Source: Cladosporium sp. IMV 00045
Taxonomy: Eukaryota > Ascomycota > Dothideomycetes > Cladosporiales > Cladosporiaceae
Direction of reading: 5' to 3'
Length of the DNA: 27,780 bases
Assembly: GCA_001931905.2 (NCBI GenBank)
Contig: MSJI02000508.1
Span: 1-27,780 of the forward strand
Shown here one piece after another: positions 10,858 to 20,512 of this stretch. Position 1 is the first letter of the stretch; every line of letters starts with the position of its first letter. The notes beneath the pieces were generated by a model that did no database searches, was not told where the DNA came from, and saw only the letters and a list, made by a program, of their open reading frames with translations. The position numbers and the translations under genes were made by a program.

Positions 10858-11091
10858 GCCGAAGGGGACTCCGACGTCTTCGCTCCACGCTGTTATGTCG
10901 CGAAATTTGGAGAAATGGGGCCTCAAGTGGCTGGGAAGATGCGACACTTCTTCATCGATCGCAGTCGTTGCCTTGTCCAAGAATTGAGCTAGAAGAGCAT
11001 GGCGTCTGTCTTTGATGCCGCGGCGAACGTGGCGAAACAGGTCTTGCAGATCGCCTTGGGGAAACTCGTTCGAGAAATGCACGAGGGCCAT
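10858..11091 (-). pseudogene. Truncated N-terminus (SAT domain start) of a non-reducing polyketide synthase
   Basis: The frame opens with ATG at 11091. About 78 codons match the start of fungal non-reducing PKS starter-unit ACP transacylase domains: HFSNEFPQGDLQDLFR, the near-invariant KDRRHALLAQFL, then EEV and LP spaced as in the family, and a degenerate match to GPLG near residue 75. After about 10858 the similarity fades. The frame stays open but runs into the N7BML promoter and gene, so no room exists for KS, AT, PT and ACP domains (a full enzyme has about 1,800-2,200 residues). A faint continuation may exist in another frame near 10815-10855. Its position, head-to-head with the thioesterase gene, is where such a PKS gene sits in related clusters. 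I read it as a relic left by deletion or rearrangement. Confidence 0.82.
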
Positions 11092-11997
11092 GTTGATAGA
11101 TATGGTCGTGTCGTCGTTGGTGGGTGCCGATAAGTTGGATGTGATCAAGGTCAGTACACATCAGCTGAATGAATGCAATGCAATGCACGGATATTATGAT
11201 TGGAATGCGAGAGCAAACTCGCTGGGCTCGCTGTCACCTTTAAATTGTGAAAAACGCTGACTATCGGGCTCGGTTGATGAGCAGCGGTGAAAGATTGCAC
11301 TGACGTGATGGCATTCCGAGTAATACTATGAGCATCAAGATCCGAACGGAGAACAACCCGGCCAGAGTTTGCCGGAGGTGCCTCGCTCGCCTGTGTTTTG
11401 CTATCAGTCTGCTCCTCGTCCATCAACTGAAGCGCCCAATACTTCCCGAGTAAACGCCTCTGACGAGGCGTATCGCAAAGGCGCATACTGGGATAAATCC
11501 CCGAGCGGACGATGTATATGCTTCGTCGCGACTGGAGTGCACGCTCGGCCTGCAATGCCTCAGTGTTTTGGAACAGCATTACTTTTGCCGTGGGCTTACG
11601 AGCCCTCGAAATGATGTTATGCAGGATCAGTGCGAACACGATCCCTCTTGCAAGACTGCGGTTGCTTGCCGTCCATTGGCTAGGTCCAACAATCTTCTTG
11701 CCGTGTGGCTTCGGTGAAATGTGATCCTTCATGGTAATAGCCCGAGGCACACGCAATGTCCAGATACGGAGAGACCGATGTTCATCGTCTTCGCCTAAGG
11801 CCAGCAGCGAACTGCCATCGCTACAAGAGCGTCGAGCCTAAGCAGCGACCCTCAGATGTAAAATTCTAGAACGAGGATCAGTGTTTTACAATCTTCGACC
11901 ATACTGCACCTGACGACTCCTACTCTGAAATCCATTCCCCGCTGATACGATCTTGTTACCGTACGATCGTGCAAAGGTCTTGCACACAGTCTTCAGA
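11092..11997. promoter_or_regulatory. Former bidirectional promoter between the PKS relic and the thioesterase gene
   Basis: A 906-nt spacer between two divergent starts. TCGGGCTCGG at 11264-11273 matches, as CCGAGCCCGATA on the other strand, a 12-mer upstream of the SDR gene (25917-25928). CCCCGAGCGG lies at 11499-11508. The 201-codon frame on the minus strand at 11151-11756 has no recognisable domain and does not start with a convincing coding context, so it is not annotated as a gene. Confidence 0.45.
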
Positions 11998-12986
11998 ATG
12001 CGCGGCGATCAAGGCGGGTATCGTCAAATTAACAAGTCATTGAACATCTGCGCTTTCGAGGACTATCTTCAGAGCCAGCAGGATAAGCTTCCCCCTCTCC
12101 CTGATGTCGAGCAGATCACGCCCGCCGTGCTGCGAGTGTTGGGCCAAAACCCCGGAAAGGTAGGGGCTTGTCGTCATCATAAGTGTGCTGGTAGTAATCA
12201 AAATCATAGTTCACCTTTCAGGGCACGAACGTCTTCGTCGTCGGCACCGGCGAGGAGCGCATCATGATTGATACCGGAGGCGGGCAGCAGGCTTGGGCCA
12301 GCTTGATCAAATCCGTACTGGCGGAGCGCGGCATCAGCATTGCGCACGTCTTGTTGACGCACTGGCACGGCGACCATACTGGCGGCGTAACGGATCTCCT
12401 CCGGCTTTATCCTGAACTGGAAGAGTCAATATACAAAAATTCGCCGGATTATGGCCAGCAAGACATCGCAGACGGACAGATCTGGCAGGTAGAGGGTTCC
12501 ACTGTACAGGCCATCCACGTGCCCGGACATTCTCACGACCACATGTGCTTCGTGCTGGAAAAGGAGTCTGCCATGTTCACAGGGGACAACATCCTCGGCA
12601 CCGGTACAAGCGCAGTCGAGGATCTAGGTACTTTCATGGACAGCCTGCGCAAGATGCAAGACCAGAACTGCCTCGTTGGCCACCCAGCGCATGGCGTCAC
12701 CATTGGGAATCTGCCGACGAAGATCAAACAGGAGCTGGGGCAAAAGGCCCGACGCGAGCGTCAAGTGATGAAGGCGTTGGAGGCGGCCCAAGGGCGTGGC
12801 GAGACGGGAAGCGCTGTGCCCGACCTGGTCGATGAGATCTACGGCGATGCACTAGACGGCGAGGTTCGATTGATGGCATTAGAACCCTTCACAGCCGAGA
12901 TACTGCGAAAGCTGGCCGGAGATGGAAAAGTCGGATATCGCGTAGCGAGTGGCAAGCGAAAATGGTTCCTGTTGAAGGGGCGGTGA
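11998..12986 (+). CDS. Metallo-beta-lactamase-fold thioesterase (atrochrysone carboxyl-ACP thioesterase type)
   Basis: Hydrolase of the type that releases polyketides from TE-less non-reducing PKSs (MdpF, GedB and TpcB class; known). Exon 1 is 11998-12159. The intron 12160-12221 runs from GTAGGG to TTTCAG, phase 0, and exon 2 is 12222-12986, giving 308 aa, normal for the family. The zinc site is complete: THWHGDH with H101, H103, D105 and H106; VPGHSHDH; FTGDNILG; and GHPAHG. The N-terminal half carries GTNVFVVGTG and MIDTGGG, the usual first strands. It is divergent from the PKS relic, the classical PKS/thioesterase pairing. With no intact PKS in view, its partner enzyme is missing or elsewhere. 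The gene itself looks functional. Confidence 0.93.
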
Positions 12987-14018
12987 TTGAAGGGGCGGTG
13001 ATTGAAGGGAAGGCATGATGAATGACCGTGCAGGCGTGCTTTCTAAGGCGAATGGTATCAAAAGGCGCAAATGGTACCTAGGTAGTCAATGCAGCTCATT
13101 TAGTGTGGTATTGAAAGGAAGTAAGGTGTTCAGCGACTCGCCCTGGCAGGTTTGCGGATGTCTATAATGTACATGTACCTTCGTAAGGTAGTTTCTTCAC
13201 ACAAGGCGACGCCTCCACACAGGCGGAGGAGGCGAACGCGGAGGTTTGCGGAGATGGTCCGAATGAGGAAAATGCGAGAGACTCCGCTGGGTGCTGATTG
13301 CTGCGTAGGGTTAGGGTTGAGGTAACCTCACCATTCGTCTTGAGCGATAAACGCCATCTTTGCAAACACGACATCTACTAAAATCCGAATCATTTTTGCC
13401 GGCGCATAGTCAAGCGGTCTGGCAGAAAAATTCATGCGTCAAACTGCACCAGTCGTTGCATTTGTACGGCAGCATGCTGTCGGCACGGGAACTCACGAAA
13501 GTGGTCACCGGTGGCTATGATGAATCTCAGCTGACATGAACACTTTCCTGGCCACGACTTTGTCAATTCATCGCCGTCTTATTATGCTACAGCACAACAC
13601 CTTACGCACAGCTCTCAGTACTTCCATGCTCCGGTATGGCACACTTTCGGAATCTGTCTTGCAATTTGGCAGCCCGCGATGGGTCAATCTCCCCGAGTGC
13701 CCGGCGCATTGACCCGAGCTCCATCGCGAAATGCACTCGAGCCGAGCGAACTGACAGTCGCTATCAATTGCATCATGTCCCCGAGGCTATTGCATGGAAT
13801 GTCGTCGTCATCTCATGACGGGCCTGCTTTCTCGGTGTACGGCTATGTCCGGACAGCTCTCGCAGGTATATTGTCGACATCACAGGAGCCCGCCAGACAA
13901 TGAGTCCATATATTGCTCGACATTGCAGGTGAACAAGTTCTTCTCTCCATTGCCATAGCACTACTGCCAGACCGCGAGCTCTCTTTCTTCACACTACACC
14001 AGACCACATCATCACACA
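12987..14018. promoter_or_regulatory. Intergenic region with the O-methyltransferase promoter
   Basis: About 1 kb without a gene. At 13306-13320 there is TAGGGTTAGGGTTGA, two and a half telomere-like TTAGGG units. At 13681-13718 GGGTCAAT and ATTGACCC form an inverted repeat around a CCCCGAG, and the right arm extends to ATTGACCCGAGCT, a motif also found upstream of the second GST gene. It lies about 300 nt upstream of the OMT start. Confidence 0.4.
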
Positions 14019-15385
14019 ATGGCACCGACTTCTGTACCGTTCGAGCCGTCTGTGAGCGACCTGCAAGCGCAGGTCGCCGAGATCCAAACAGCTCTTTACG
14101 AATATGGCGCCACCAAGGCTACCGATGAGAAGCCGAAGGCTCTCGCTCGAGTCTCTAATCTCGCAGAAAGATTGTCAGGTGCTTCGACATCGCCGGGCCT
14201 AATAATGTCCAGAATTGTGTTTTGGCCGCAAGCTTGTGCGGTCCTTCGCATTGGACTCGGCATGGGCCTTATCGAGAATCTCCCAGAGGAAGGCTCTGCG
14301 ACAACTGCTGAGCTCGCAAAGAAGTGTAGCTCGGAGGTTGACTTTACTTTCCGCATCGCCCGTGCGTTGGCAAGTCTGGACTGGGTGACAGAAGTATCGC
14401 AAGGAGAATGGGCGCACAGCCCATTCAGTCGAATGCTTCTTGATCCGAGCGCAAAAGCGAGTATCGCTCGTAAGTTGCACCTTGTCAAATTCAGTATGCG
14501 CTGTGAAGAGTCATGACATTGATTTTGCCTCCAGACATGTTTGACATCGTCGGTCTTACAATGTTTAGGCTCAACGAATTCTATGAAAAGTACGGATACA
14601 AGACTCCGACGGACATCTTGAACACCCCGACAGTCTTCGCGAGAGGCGTTCAGGACGTGGATTACTTCGAATGGCTCACAAGCAACCCTGCTATCTACGC
14701 CAACTTTAACAAGGCCATGGCCTTGCACAGCATGACTGGTGTGAACGGCATTGGGGCCAAATACCAGTGGGATGAGCTCCCCGAAGGCAACGAAGGCATC
14801 CGAGTGGTCGATGTGGGCGGAGGCAGGGGCCACGTCTTGAAAGACCTTCTCGACTTCCATCCCAGCTTTGCTGGCCAAGTCTGTTTAGAGGATCTTGCCA
14901 ATGTTTTGGAGGATGATCCCCTAGTGACGGCAGATGTCTGCAAGATGCAGCCGTACAATTTCCTCAAAGATGACCAGCCAGTCAAGGGCGCTTCGGCGTA
15001 CTTGTTCCGACACTGTCTCTGCGATTGGCCCGACGACACTGTCGTCGATATTCTCCGACGCCAGATTCCTGCTATGCGTGGTCACGATTCTAAATTGCTG
15101 ATTGCGGACCTCATCCTCCCCGATACTGGCGTGCCAAAGCAAATTGCTCTCCGGGACGTTAACATGATGCAGCTTGCCGGTGTTGAGAGGAGTGAATCCC
15201 AGTGGCATGCGGTTTTGAAGAGGTCTGGCTTCCACATCGTCGACGTACTTAACAGACAGGACCAGTTCAACAGTGTCATCGAGGCTGGCGTAGACACTGA
15301 TCAGTTGCAGAATGGTTCTGCTCATGAGAATGGGCATGCTCGCTGCCGTGGTAACATAGATCGAAGATGTATCATTGAGCCATAG
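14019..15385 (+). CDS. SAM-dependent O-methyltransferase (fungal polyketide OMT, AflP/GedA-like)
   Basis: Tailoring enzyme expected to methylate a phenolic hydroxyl of the polyketide. Exon 1 is 14019-14469. The intron 14470-14534 (GTAAGT to CTCCAG) is phase 1, and exon 2 is 14535-15385, giving 433 aa, close to the usual 400-430. The N-terminal helical dimerisation domain covers about residues 1-150. The glycine-rich SAM-binding motif is at 241-250 (VVDVGGGRGH). The segment that normally reads HDW, with the catalytic His, is HCLCDWPDD here (H310, C313, D314), so the expected general base is Cys. The methyltransferase fold otherwise looks intact (LLIADLILPD at about 338-347). The last 35 residues are extra and polar. 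Activity is therefore uncertain. Confidence 0.9.
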
Positions 15386-15867
15386 TCACCATCGAATGGG
15401 TTTTCCTCCGCCTCAGCTTAGCTTCGACCCAACCTCGAGATTCAAGCACTAGTTTTTCAGTCAAGCTAGCTGTAAGAATGCGAATATACAGCATTCGTAC
15501 CATGTCTGAGTAGCTGCATGAGAATGGCCAGCATTAGGAAGCGTATCACCTGCTTGAGTCAATCAAGAAGCCTAGTGAATCACCTTTTCTTCGCCTGCTG
15601 AGCGACGGATGTTCTTACCTCCCTTGCCGCAGATGCTCGTGGAGCAAGGCAGTTCTCCAGACTTGCGGTCACAGGGCCCGCGCACATCGCATCGTGTGCA
15701 AGCAAAGGGAAAACGTTTGGTTTGCCCCTCACAGAAGAAGTCAAGCAAAGAGTCATCCGTTCGATTGTGAATCAATCTAAGCTGACGTAGGAAAGTTGGA
15801 AGATGATTCGCATCCCAAATAGGTATTGTAAAGCATAGATTCAATTCACCCAACAACAAGAGGCTAT
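15386..15867. other. Convergent intergenic region, OMT 3' side and dehydratase 3' side
   Basis: A 482-nt stretch between two gene ends. It contains a minus-strand open frame (15572-15859) with a Cys-rich patch, CTRCDVRGPCDRKSGELPC. The Cys spacing does not fit Zn2Cys6 or another known pattern, and no start context supports it. Confidence 0.35.
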
Positions 15868-16461
15868 CTAATCATCCTGATAGAAGATATTGTCAAAGTC
15901 ATGCTCCTTCCATCTAATTCCGGGCAAGAGACCGGCCCATTTCCAGACACCATCAACCTTGCGATAGTGCACGGTGCAATTCCCCGAAGCATGACCCCGG
16001 CGCTGAACCTCGCTCAGGGTCTCATCGGTGTACCTCTGATGCGCCACACGCATCTGATGGGTGCCAATGATGTGGCTTTCGTCTTGTTGTTCGTAACGAG
16101 ACGCTCCAATAAAGTGCGAGGACTTGACTCGCGGATTTCCCAGGAATCCTGGCGCGGAGACCATCTGAATGAACTCGGTCGCCGGAATTGCCTCCCAGTA
16201 CTTGTTCATCAGCTTGCGATAATCGATCTGGATTGCATTAGCTGATGCCTCCCGAACATTGGACGTCATGCCTCACCTCAAGCGTTGGGGTCGTGTTCCT
16301 CAAGAAACGATCCCAATCTTTCTCGTCGTAACTTTCCGCCCATTCAAACATGGCGGTTTGACAACCGAAGATGTCTGCAGATCTGCCGTCAGTGTGGTCA
16401 AAGAATGGGATGTTGGGAGCGTTCAAAGACCTTCAGGTGCTGGTTGGCCTTGGAGTACCAT
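15868..16461 (-). CDS. Scytalone-dehydratase-like protein (MdpB type, NTF2/SnoaL fold)
   Basis: Dehydratase family acting on hydroxylated polyketide rings; in emodin-type clusters such proteins act near the dehydration or decarboxylation of atrochrysone intermediates. Three exons are inferred: 16461-16431, 16374-16277 and 16227-15868, for 162 aa. Intron 2 (GTGAGG to ATCCAG, 49 nt) is clear. Intron 1 (16430-16375) has a weak GTCTTT donor but a good CTGAC branch site and CTGCAG acceptor. All seven residues that form the scytalone dehydratase active site (Tyr30, Asp31, Tyr50, His85, His110, Ser129, Asn131 in the Magnaporthe enzyme) have counterparts at matching spacing: Y26, D27, Y46, H81, H106, S124, N126. 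It is divergent from the first GST. Confidence 0.88.
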
Positions 16462-16944
16462 GTTGGCTGTCGAGTTTGTGCTTGGTGGATAGGATAAAAT
16501 TATCTCTCAAGTTTGTTGTCTCGTCTTCAATGTGTCTCTCGAAGCGCTTTTCAATCAAGAGAGTACAGGTGGGATTAAGCGGGATGCTGATCGGTCGGGT
16601 TGAATTAGTTATGTCGCCCTCGGGAGTCTCACAATTATTCACCGAACACATCGTGCCGGGCGATATGTTGCACAGTGATCCTTCGATTAGATTTCCAGAC
16701 TTCAGCATAATACGTCATCTCGATAAATAATTAAGAGGTAGTTTACTCTTTTCGTAAGCACTGAAACTTCAGCCGAGAGGGGCCTCGGTGAGATTGCGTA
16801 TGAATTGCCCGGGCTCCAACGTCACAATGTCCCACTATCCATTGAGCGACAGGTCAACCTTTTTCTGTGAAATGCAGGAACAGCCTTGACGAAGTTTGAA
16901 CAACGGACATCCAGACTTTGCATTCTTAGACACTTCGCCCAAAA
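16462..16944. promoter_or_regulatory. Bidirectional promoter between the dehydratase and GST-1
   Basis: A 483-nt spacer between divergent starts. At 16773-16788 there is CCGAGAGGGGCCTCGG, a pair of opposed CCGAG/CTCGG arms 172 nt before the GST-1 start. This CCGAG core recurs in other cluster promoters. No gene is seen. Confidence 0.4.
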
Positions 16945-17744
16945 ATGTCGTCCACATCGCCTCAAATCAAGCTTTACACAAACCCTCTCAGCCCATGTAA
17001 GTCATGCTCTGCGTTGCCAGAGTGAACCATCAAAGCCATTACTGACTTTGACCAGGGTCTCATCGAGTGCAATGTGAACTCGATGAGTTGAAATTGCCGT
17101 ACGATCAAGAGATTGTTGATATCAGCGTTCCACGCAACGAAGACTTTCTCAAAGTCAACCCGGCCGGCAAGATCCCAGTGCTCTCATACAATGGGCAAAT
17201 TTTGACCGAGTCCGCGGTCATCGCTACATTCCTGGCCGACACTTATTCTTCTGGCCTCTTGCCAGCGTCAATCGATGACAATGGACCGCTTGTCCGCGCT
17301 GGGATTGCGTTTTTCGTTGATACTTTCCTCAACAAGGCCACTCCCGTCTTTATGAGAGCGCAGAAGTCGAAGCCTGAGGACAGACCAAATGTGCTGGCAG
17401 AGTACATCGATACTATAGCGTCAAAGCTAGAGCTTCAGCTCACGAACGCTGCGCCATTCTTTGGCGGCAGTAGCTCCATCACGCTGGCTGAGGTAACTAT
17501 ACGACAAGATACATGTATAGCTCATCCAAGATCTAACACCTTGCAGGTCTTGACCGCGCCGTTCGTCATCCGATCATTCGCTTTGGTGAAAAATAAATTG
17601 TTGCCCGAAAGCTTTTCGGAGCGATTGGCCATTAAGGCTCCTTGCTTTGACAAATGGACAAAGGAGATAGCTAGCCATCCAAGCGTCGCTGGGGGAATTT
17701 GGGATGAGGAAAAGATCATCGCGAACATCAAGAAGAGAATGTAA
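16945..17744 (+). CDS. Glutathione S-transferase-like protein 1 (Ser at the omega-type active site)
   Basis: Thioredoxin-fold GST of the kind present in emodin/xanthone clusters (MdpJ/GedE type), presumably conjugating a reactive intermediate or supporting ring opening. Exons are 16945-16996, 17056-17492 and 17547-17744, for 228 aa. Introns are 59 and 54 nt with GTAAGT/GACCAG and GTAACT/TTGCAG ends. The N-terminal domain has KLYTNPLSPWSHRVQ, then KIPVL and the glutathione-contacting ESA in LTESAVIATFLADTY. The C-terminal domain has FFGGSSSITLAE. The residue that is catalytic Cys in the CPW motif of relatives is Ser16 here. Intron 2 is a multiple of three and stop-free, so its retention would only insert 18 residues. 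It is a paralogue of the GST at 20513, with both introns at the same positions. Confidence 0.9.
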
Positions 17745-18257
17745 TCTAGATGATAGAGCTAATCTCCAGTATAACAAGTCCGCTGCACCGATAATTTACT
17801 GCTATAATCATGAGACAGAGGTGACCTACCCGACGACTTCCATCAACACGCCTAAGTTATCTGTGGCCAGCTCTTCACTGCTTCAATTAGCTCGAAAAGT
17901 TTAAAGGCTCTTCCGATTTTGGGGAAACACACAATGCCTTGTAGATCTATCGTTCTGCGAGTTGCGTAAAGCTTTCTCCTGTCAACGTGATTTACGAAGA
18001 GAAAATGGACCGCTTGACAAATGCTCTCGGAGCATTCCCCTCCCTACCTTCGAATGCTGATCTTTGACCGGCCGGTCGACTCGGGGAAATTCTATCTTAA
18101 CGATCAAAAACGTCATGATGCGTGGAAGGAGGGACTATCTACGGCAAGGCTGTTGACCACGAATATAAGCGTTCTGCACACCGACCCGAATCAGAGCACC
18201 AGAATCTGATTCATTCCTCTTACATGTTCTCTCTCTTTGAGAATCTCGACATCAATC
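17745..18257. promoter_or_regulatory. P450 promoter region
   Basis: A 513-nt spacer. GACCGGCCGGTC at 18066-18077 is a perfect 12-bp palindrome about 180 nt upstream of the P450 start, followed at once by GACTCGGGG, the reverse of the CCCCGAGT element seen upstream of the OMT gene. No gene is seen. Confidence 0.4.
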
Positions 18258-19931
18258 ATGGAGTCGGCAACTGTGGCACAGTTAAAAGTTGTGGTGGAAC
18301 AACATAGCTGGACGTTGGCTATTGTTGCGGGAACATTTCTGGCTTTACTTCTGTGGCGGGCCTACGAAGCACAGTCTCGTCCAGCAAGGTTTCCACCCGG
18401 GCCCTTCAGCATTCCGTTTCTGGGAAACTTGCACCAAATTTCACAAGGCCTGCCTTTCCTTCCATTCGAAAACTGGTCGAAGAAATGGGGTCCCATTGTG
18501 GGCTTCAAGTTGGGTTCGCAAAACGCAGTGGCTCTACACAGCGCAGCTGATGTTCATGAACTCATCGTGAAGCACGTTGCCGTGGCCTCCGCGCGCCCAC
18601 CACGTTATGTGGCCCAGGAACATGTTATCCCAGAAGGAAAGCATGTCCACCCAGTCTTCATGCGCAACGACTACGCTATTCGCCTCAGATCGATCACGAA
18701 GAACTATCTGGTTGGCCCTGGGCTTCTCAAACTTGCCCCGATGGCTCAAGCAATCGGGATGAGGCTGGTATGGGACATCTACAATTCCAATGGTCATTGG
18801 GCGGATGATCTAGCTCAGTGGGCAGTGACCACGCCCGTAGCCGTCATGGCAGGTCCACCAGTCGAAGCGTTCGGTCGGAGCTTTGTACACGACTATAACC
18901 AAATGGTCATTGTCTTTGAGGAAATCATGGTTACAGGAGCAGCAGATATCATTCCGATTCTCCGATGGGTACCGAAGGTCTTCTCATCGTGGAAGAAGCG
19001 AGCTCCTGCGATCCGTCAAGCCGTTCTCAATTCATACAACAAATTGATGAGTGTTGCGAAAGTGGACCATGGAGGTTCTTTCACTGGCCTTATACCAACA
19101 CTCCTTGGGAAATCGCAGGATCCTACCACTTCAGACGAGCAGCGCTTGACTGAAAATGAGATCAAGGTCATGATGGGCGGTCTCCTGTAAGTATCTACCA
19201 CAGCCTAGTTCGGAGTCATATAGAGCAGCACGCTGATTGTTGACAGTGATGCCGGGTTCGCCTCAACAGTTGCAAGCTTCGAAACTATAGTCCTTGCTCT
19301 CACAGCCCACCCAGAAGTTTTGCGAAAGGTTCAAGCAGAGGTCGATAACGTGCTTGGAAGTGGAGCAGACACCTCACTGCCCGACAAAATTGACCGCAGA
19401 CAGCTTCCATATCTACATGCATGTGTGATGGAGGTACTGCGTTGGCATGCCACAACCCCGATCACGCTGCCTCGCGAGATGCAGGCTGATGTCGAGCTTC
19501 ATGGATATTCGATTCCCAGGGGAACGACTGTCATGACCAACGTTTGGGCAATCCAGCGCGATCCAGACTTTTACGACGAAGCGGATCGCTTTGTTCCCGA
19601 GCGTTACATCAGACACCCACTGGGTATCAAAGATGGCGCTTCCGAGCAAAATCGCAAAGCATTGTACACTTTTGGATTTGGTCGAAGAGAATGCCCTGGA
19701 AAAGAGTTCTATTTCCAGCAAATGGAAATCACTATGGCACAAGTGATCTGGGCATTTGACTTTATTCCGACTGGCTCGCTTGACCTAGACATCACTTCAG
19801 GATTTGTGTTTGGAATTGCCTCGAGGCCAAAACCACTCCAGATGGAATTTCTTCCCCGACGGAGTCATAAAAACTTGAATGCCGAGCATGAGAAAGCCAA
19901 CGTCGCCTTGAACGAAATTCTAGGAGTCTGA
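18258..19931 (+). CDS. Cytochrome P450 monooxygenase (O-methylsterigmatocystin oxidoreductase-like class)
   Basis: Membrane-anchored heme monooxygenase, expected to hydroxylate or couple the polyketide. Exon 1 is 18258-19186, the intron 19187-19246 (GTAAGT to TTGACAG, phase 2), exon 2 is 19247-19931, for 537 aa, a normal length. An N-terminal transmembrane anchor lies at about residues 17-35, followed by the FPPGP hinge. The I-helix reads AGFAST (312-317). The ExxR pair is in EVLR (E372, R375), FVPERY is near 425, and the heme loop FGFGRRECPG has the ligand Cys459. The acidic residue usual in the I-helix (AGxDT) is Ala here. The subfamily cannot be fixed without a search. It sits between two paralogous GST genes on the same strand. 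Confidence 0.93.
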
Positions 19932-20512
19932 TTTGTGTTGTTATGTAGATATGTTGCCGGGCCGAGGATCAGGTGTCTTGACTGACCCATGCCTTTGTAG
20001 AATGCAAACTACTTTTCACGGTCCCAACCTCACATCCGAAAAGGTTCGTTTGCTGAGTTTTATAAAAGGTGCATGTCAAAGCTTTCCCCCCGATGGAGTA
20101 CTACTGTCAGTAAGGTGCTCATCCACAGCTGCTCTGCCATGCTTGCCCAAGTTCACACGAGTAGCTCGGCGTAGACATTAGGTAATGTTCGACTTCAGTA
20201 GCACTTTTGTTTCCGTATATCAGCAGCTACCTTGCTCTTATCATGTGTTGCAAGCATCATCTACGTGCACTGACCTCGATGGAGTCGGTAATGATGATTC
20301 ACGTTATTGACCCGAGCTACTAAAGCGATCGGCCTCGGACAATTTATAACAGTGACTTTAGAATAGACCTTGTCCTATTTAGGGTTATCATTTTCTTAGA
20401 CTCAAGGGAGCTCTCTTCTTTCTTCAAACGTCGACTTGGTTTTATTCCAGAACGAGGCAAGGCGTCGTCGAATGAAGAGTACCACTTTCCCTGGAAAAGG
20501 CTTTGATCTACA
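19932..20512. promoter_or_regulatory. GST-2 promoter with paired CCGAG/CTCGG elements
   Basis: A 581-nt spacer. At 20306-20343 ATTGACCCGAG and TCGGCCTCGGACAAT stand 12 nt apart as a loose inverted pair, about 170-207 nt upstream of the GST-2 start. The second element differs by one base from an element upstream of the SDR gene. It is a candidate regulator binding site. No gene is seen. Confidence 0.45.

Noticed and set aside
11151..11756. A 201-codon open frame on the minus strand between the PKS relic and the thioesterase gene
   Set aside because: No recognisable domain, no family-like motifs, and it fills the expected bidirectional promoter. Chance open frame is more likely.
11998..14018. 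AflR-type TCG-N5-CGA sites in the cluster promoters
   Set aside because: I looked in the thioesterase, OMT and GST promoters and found no clear match; the recurrent motif is CGG-based instead.
15572..15859. Cys-rich minus-strand frame as a possible Zn2Cys6 regulator or secreted peptide
   Set aside because: The Cys spacing does not fit Zn2Cys6, there is no signal peptide, and no flanking DNA-binding features are present.
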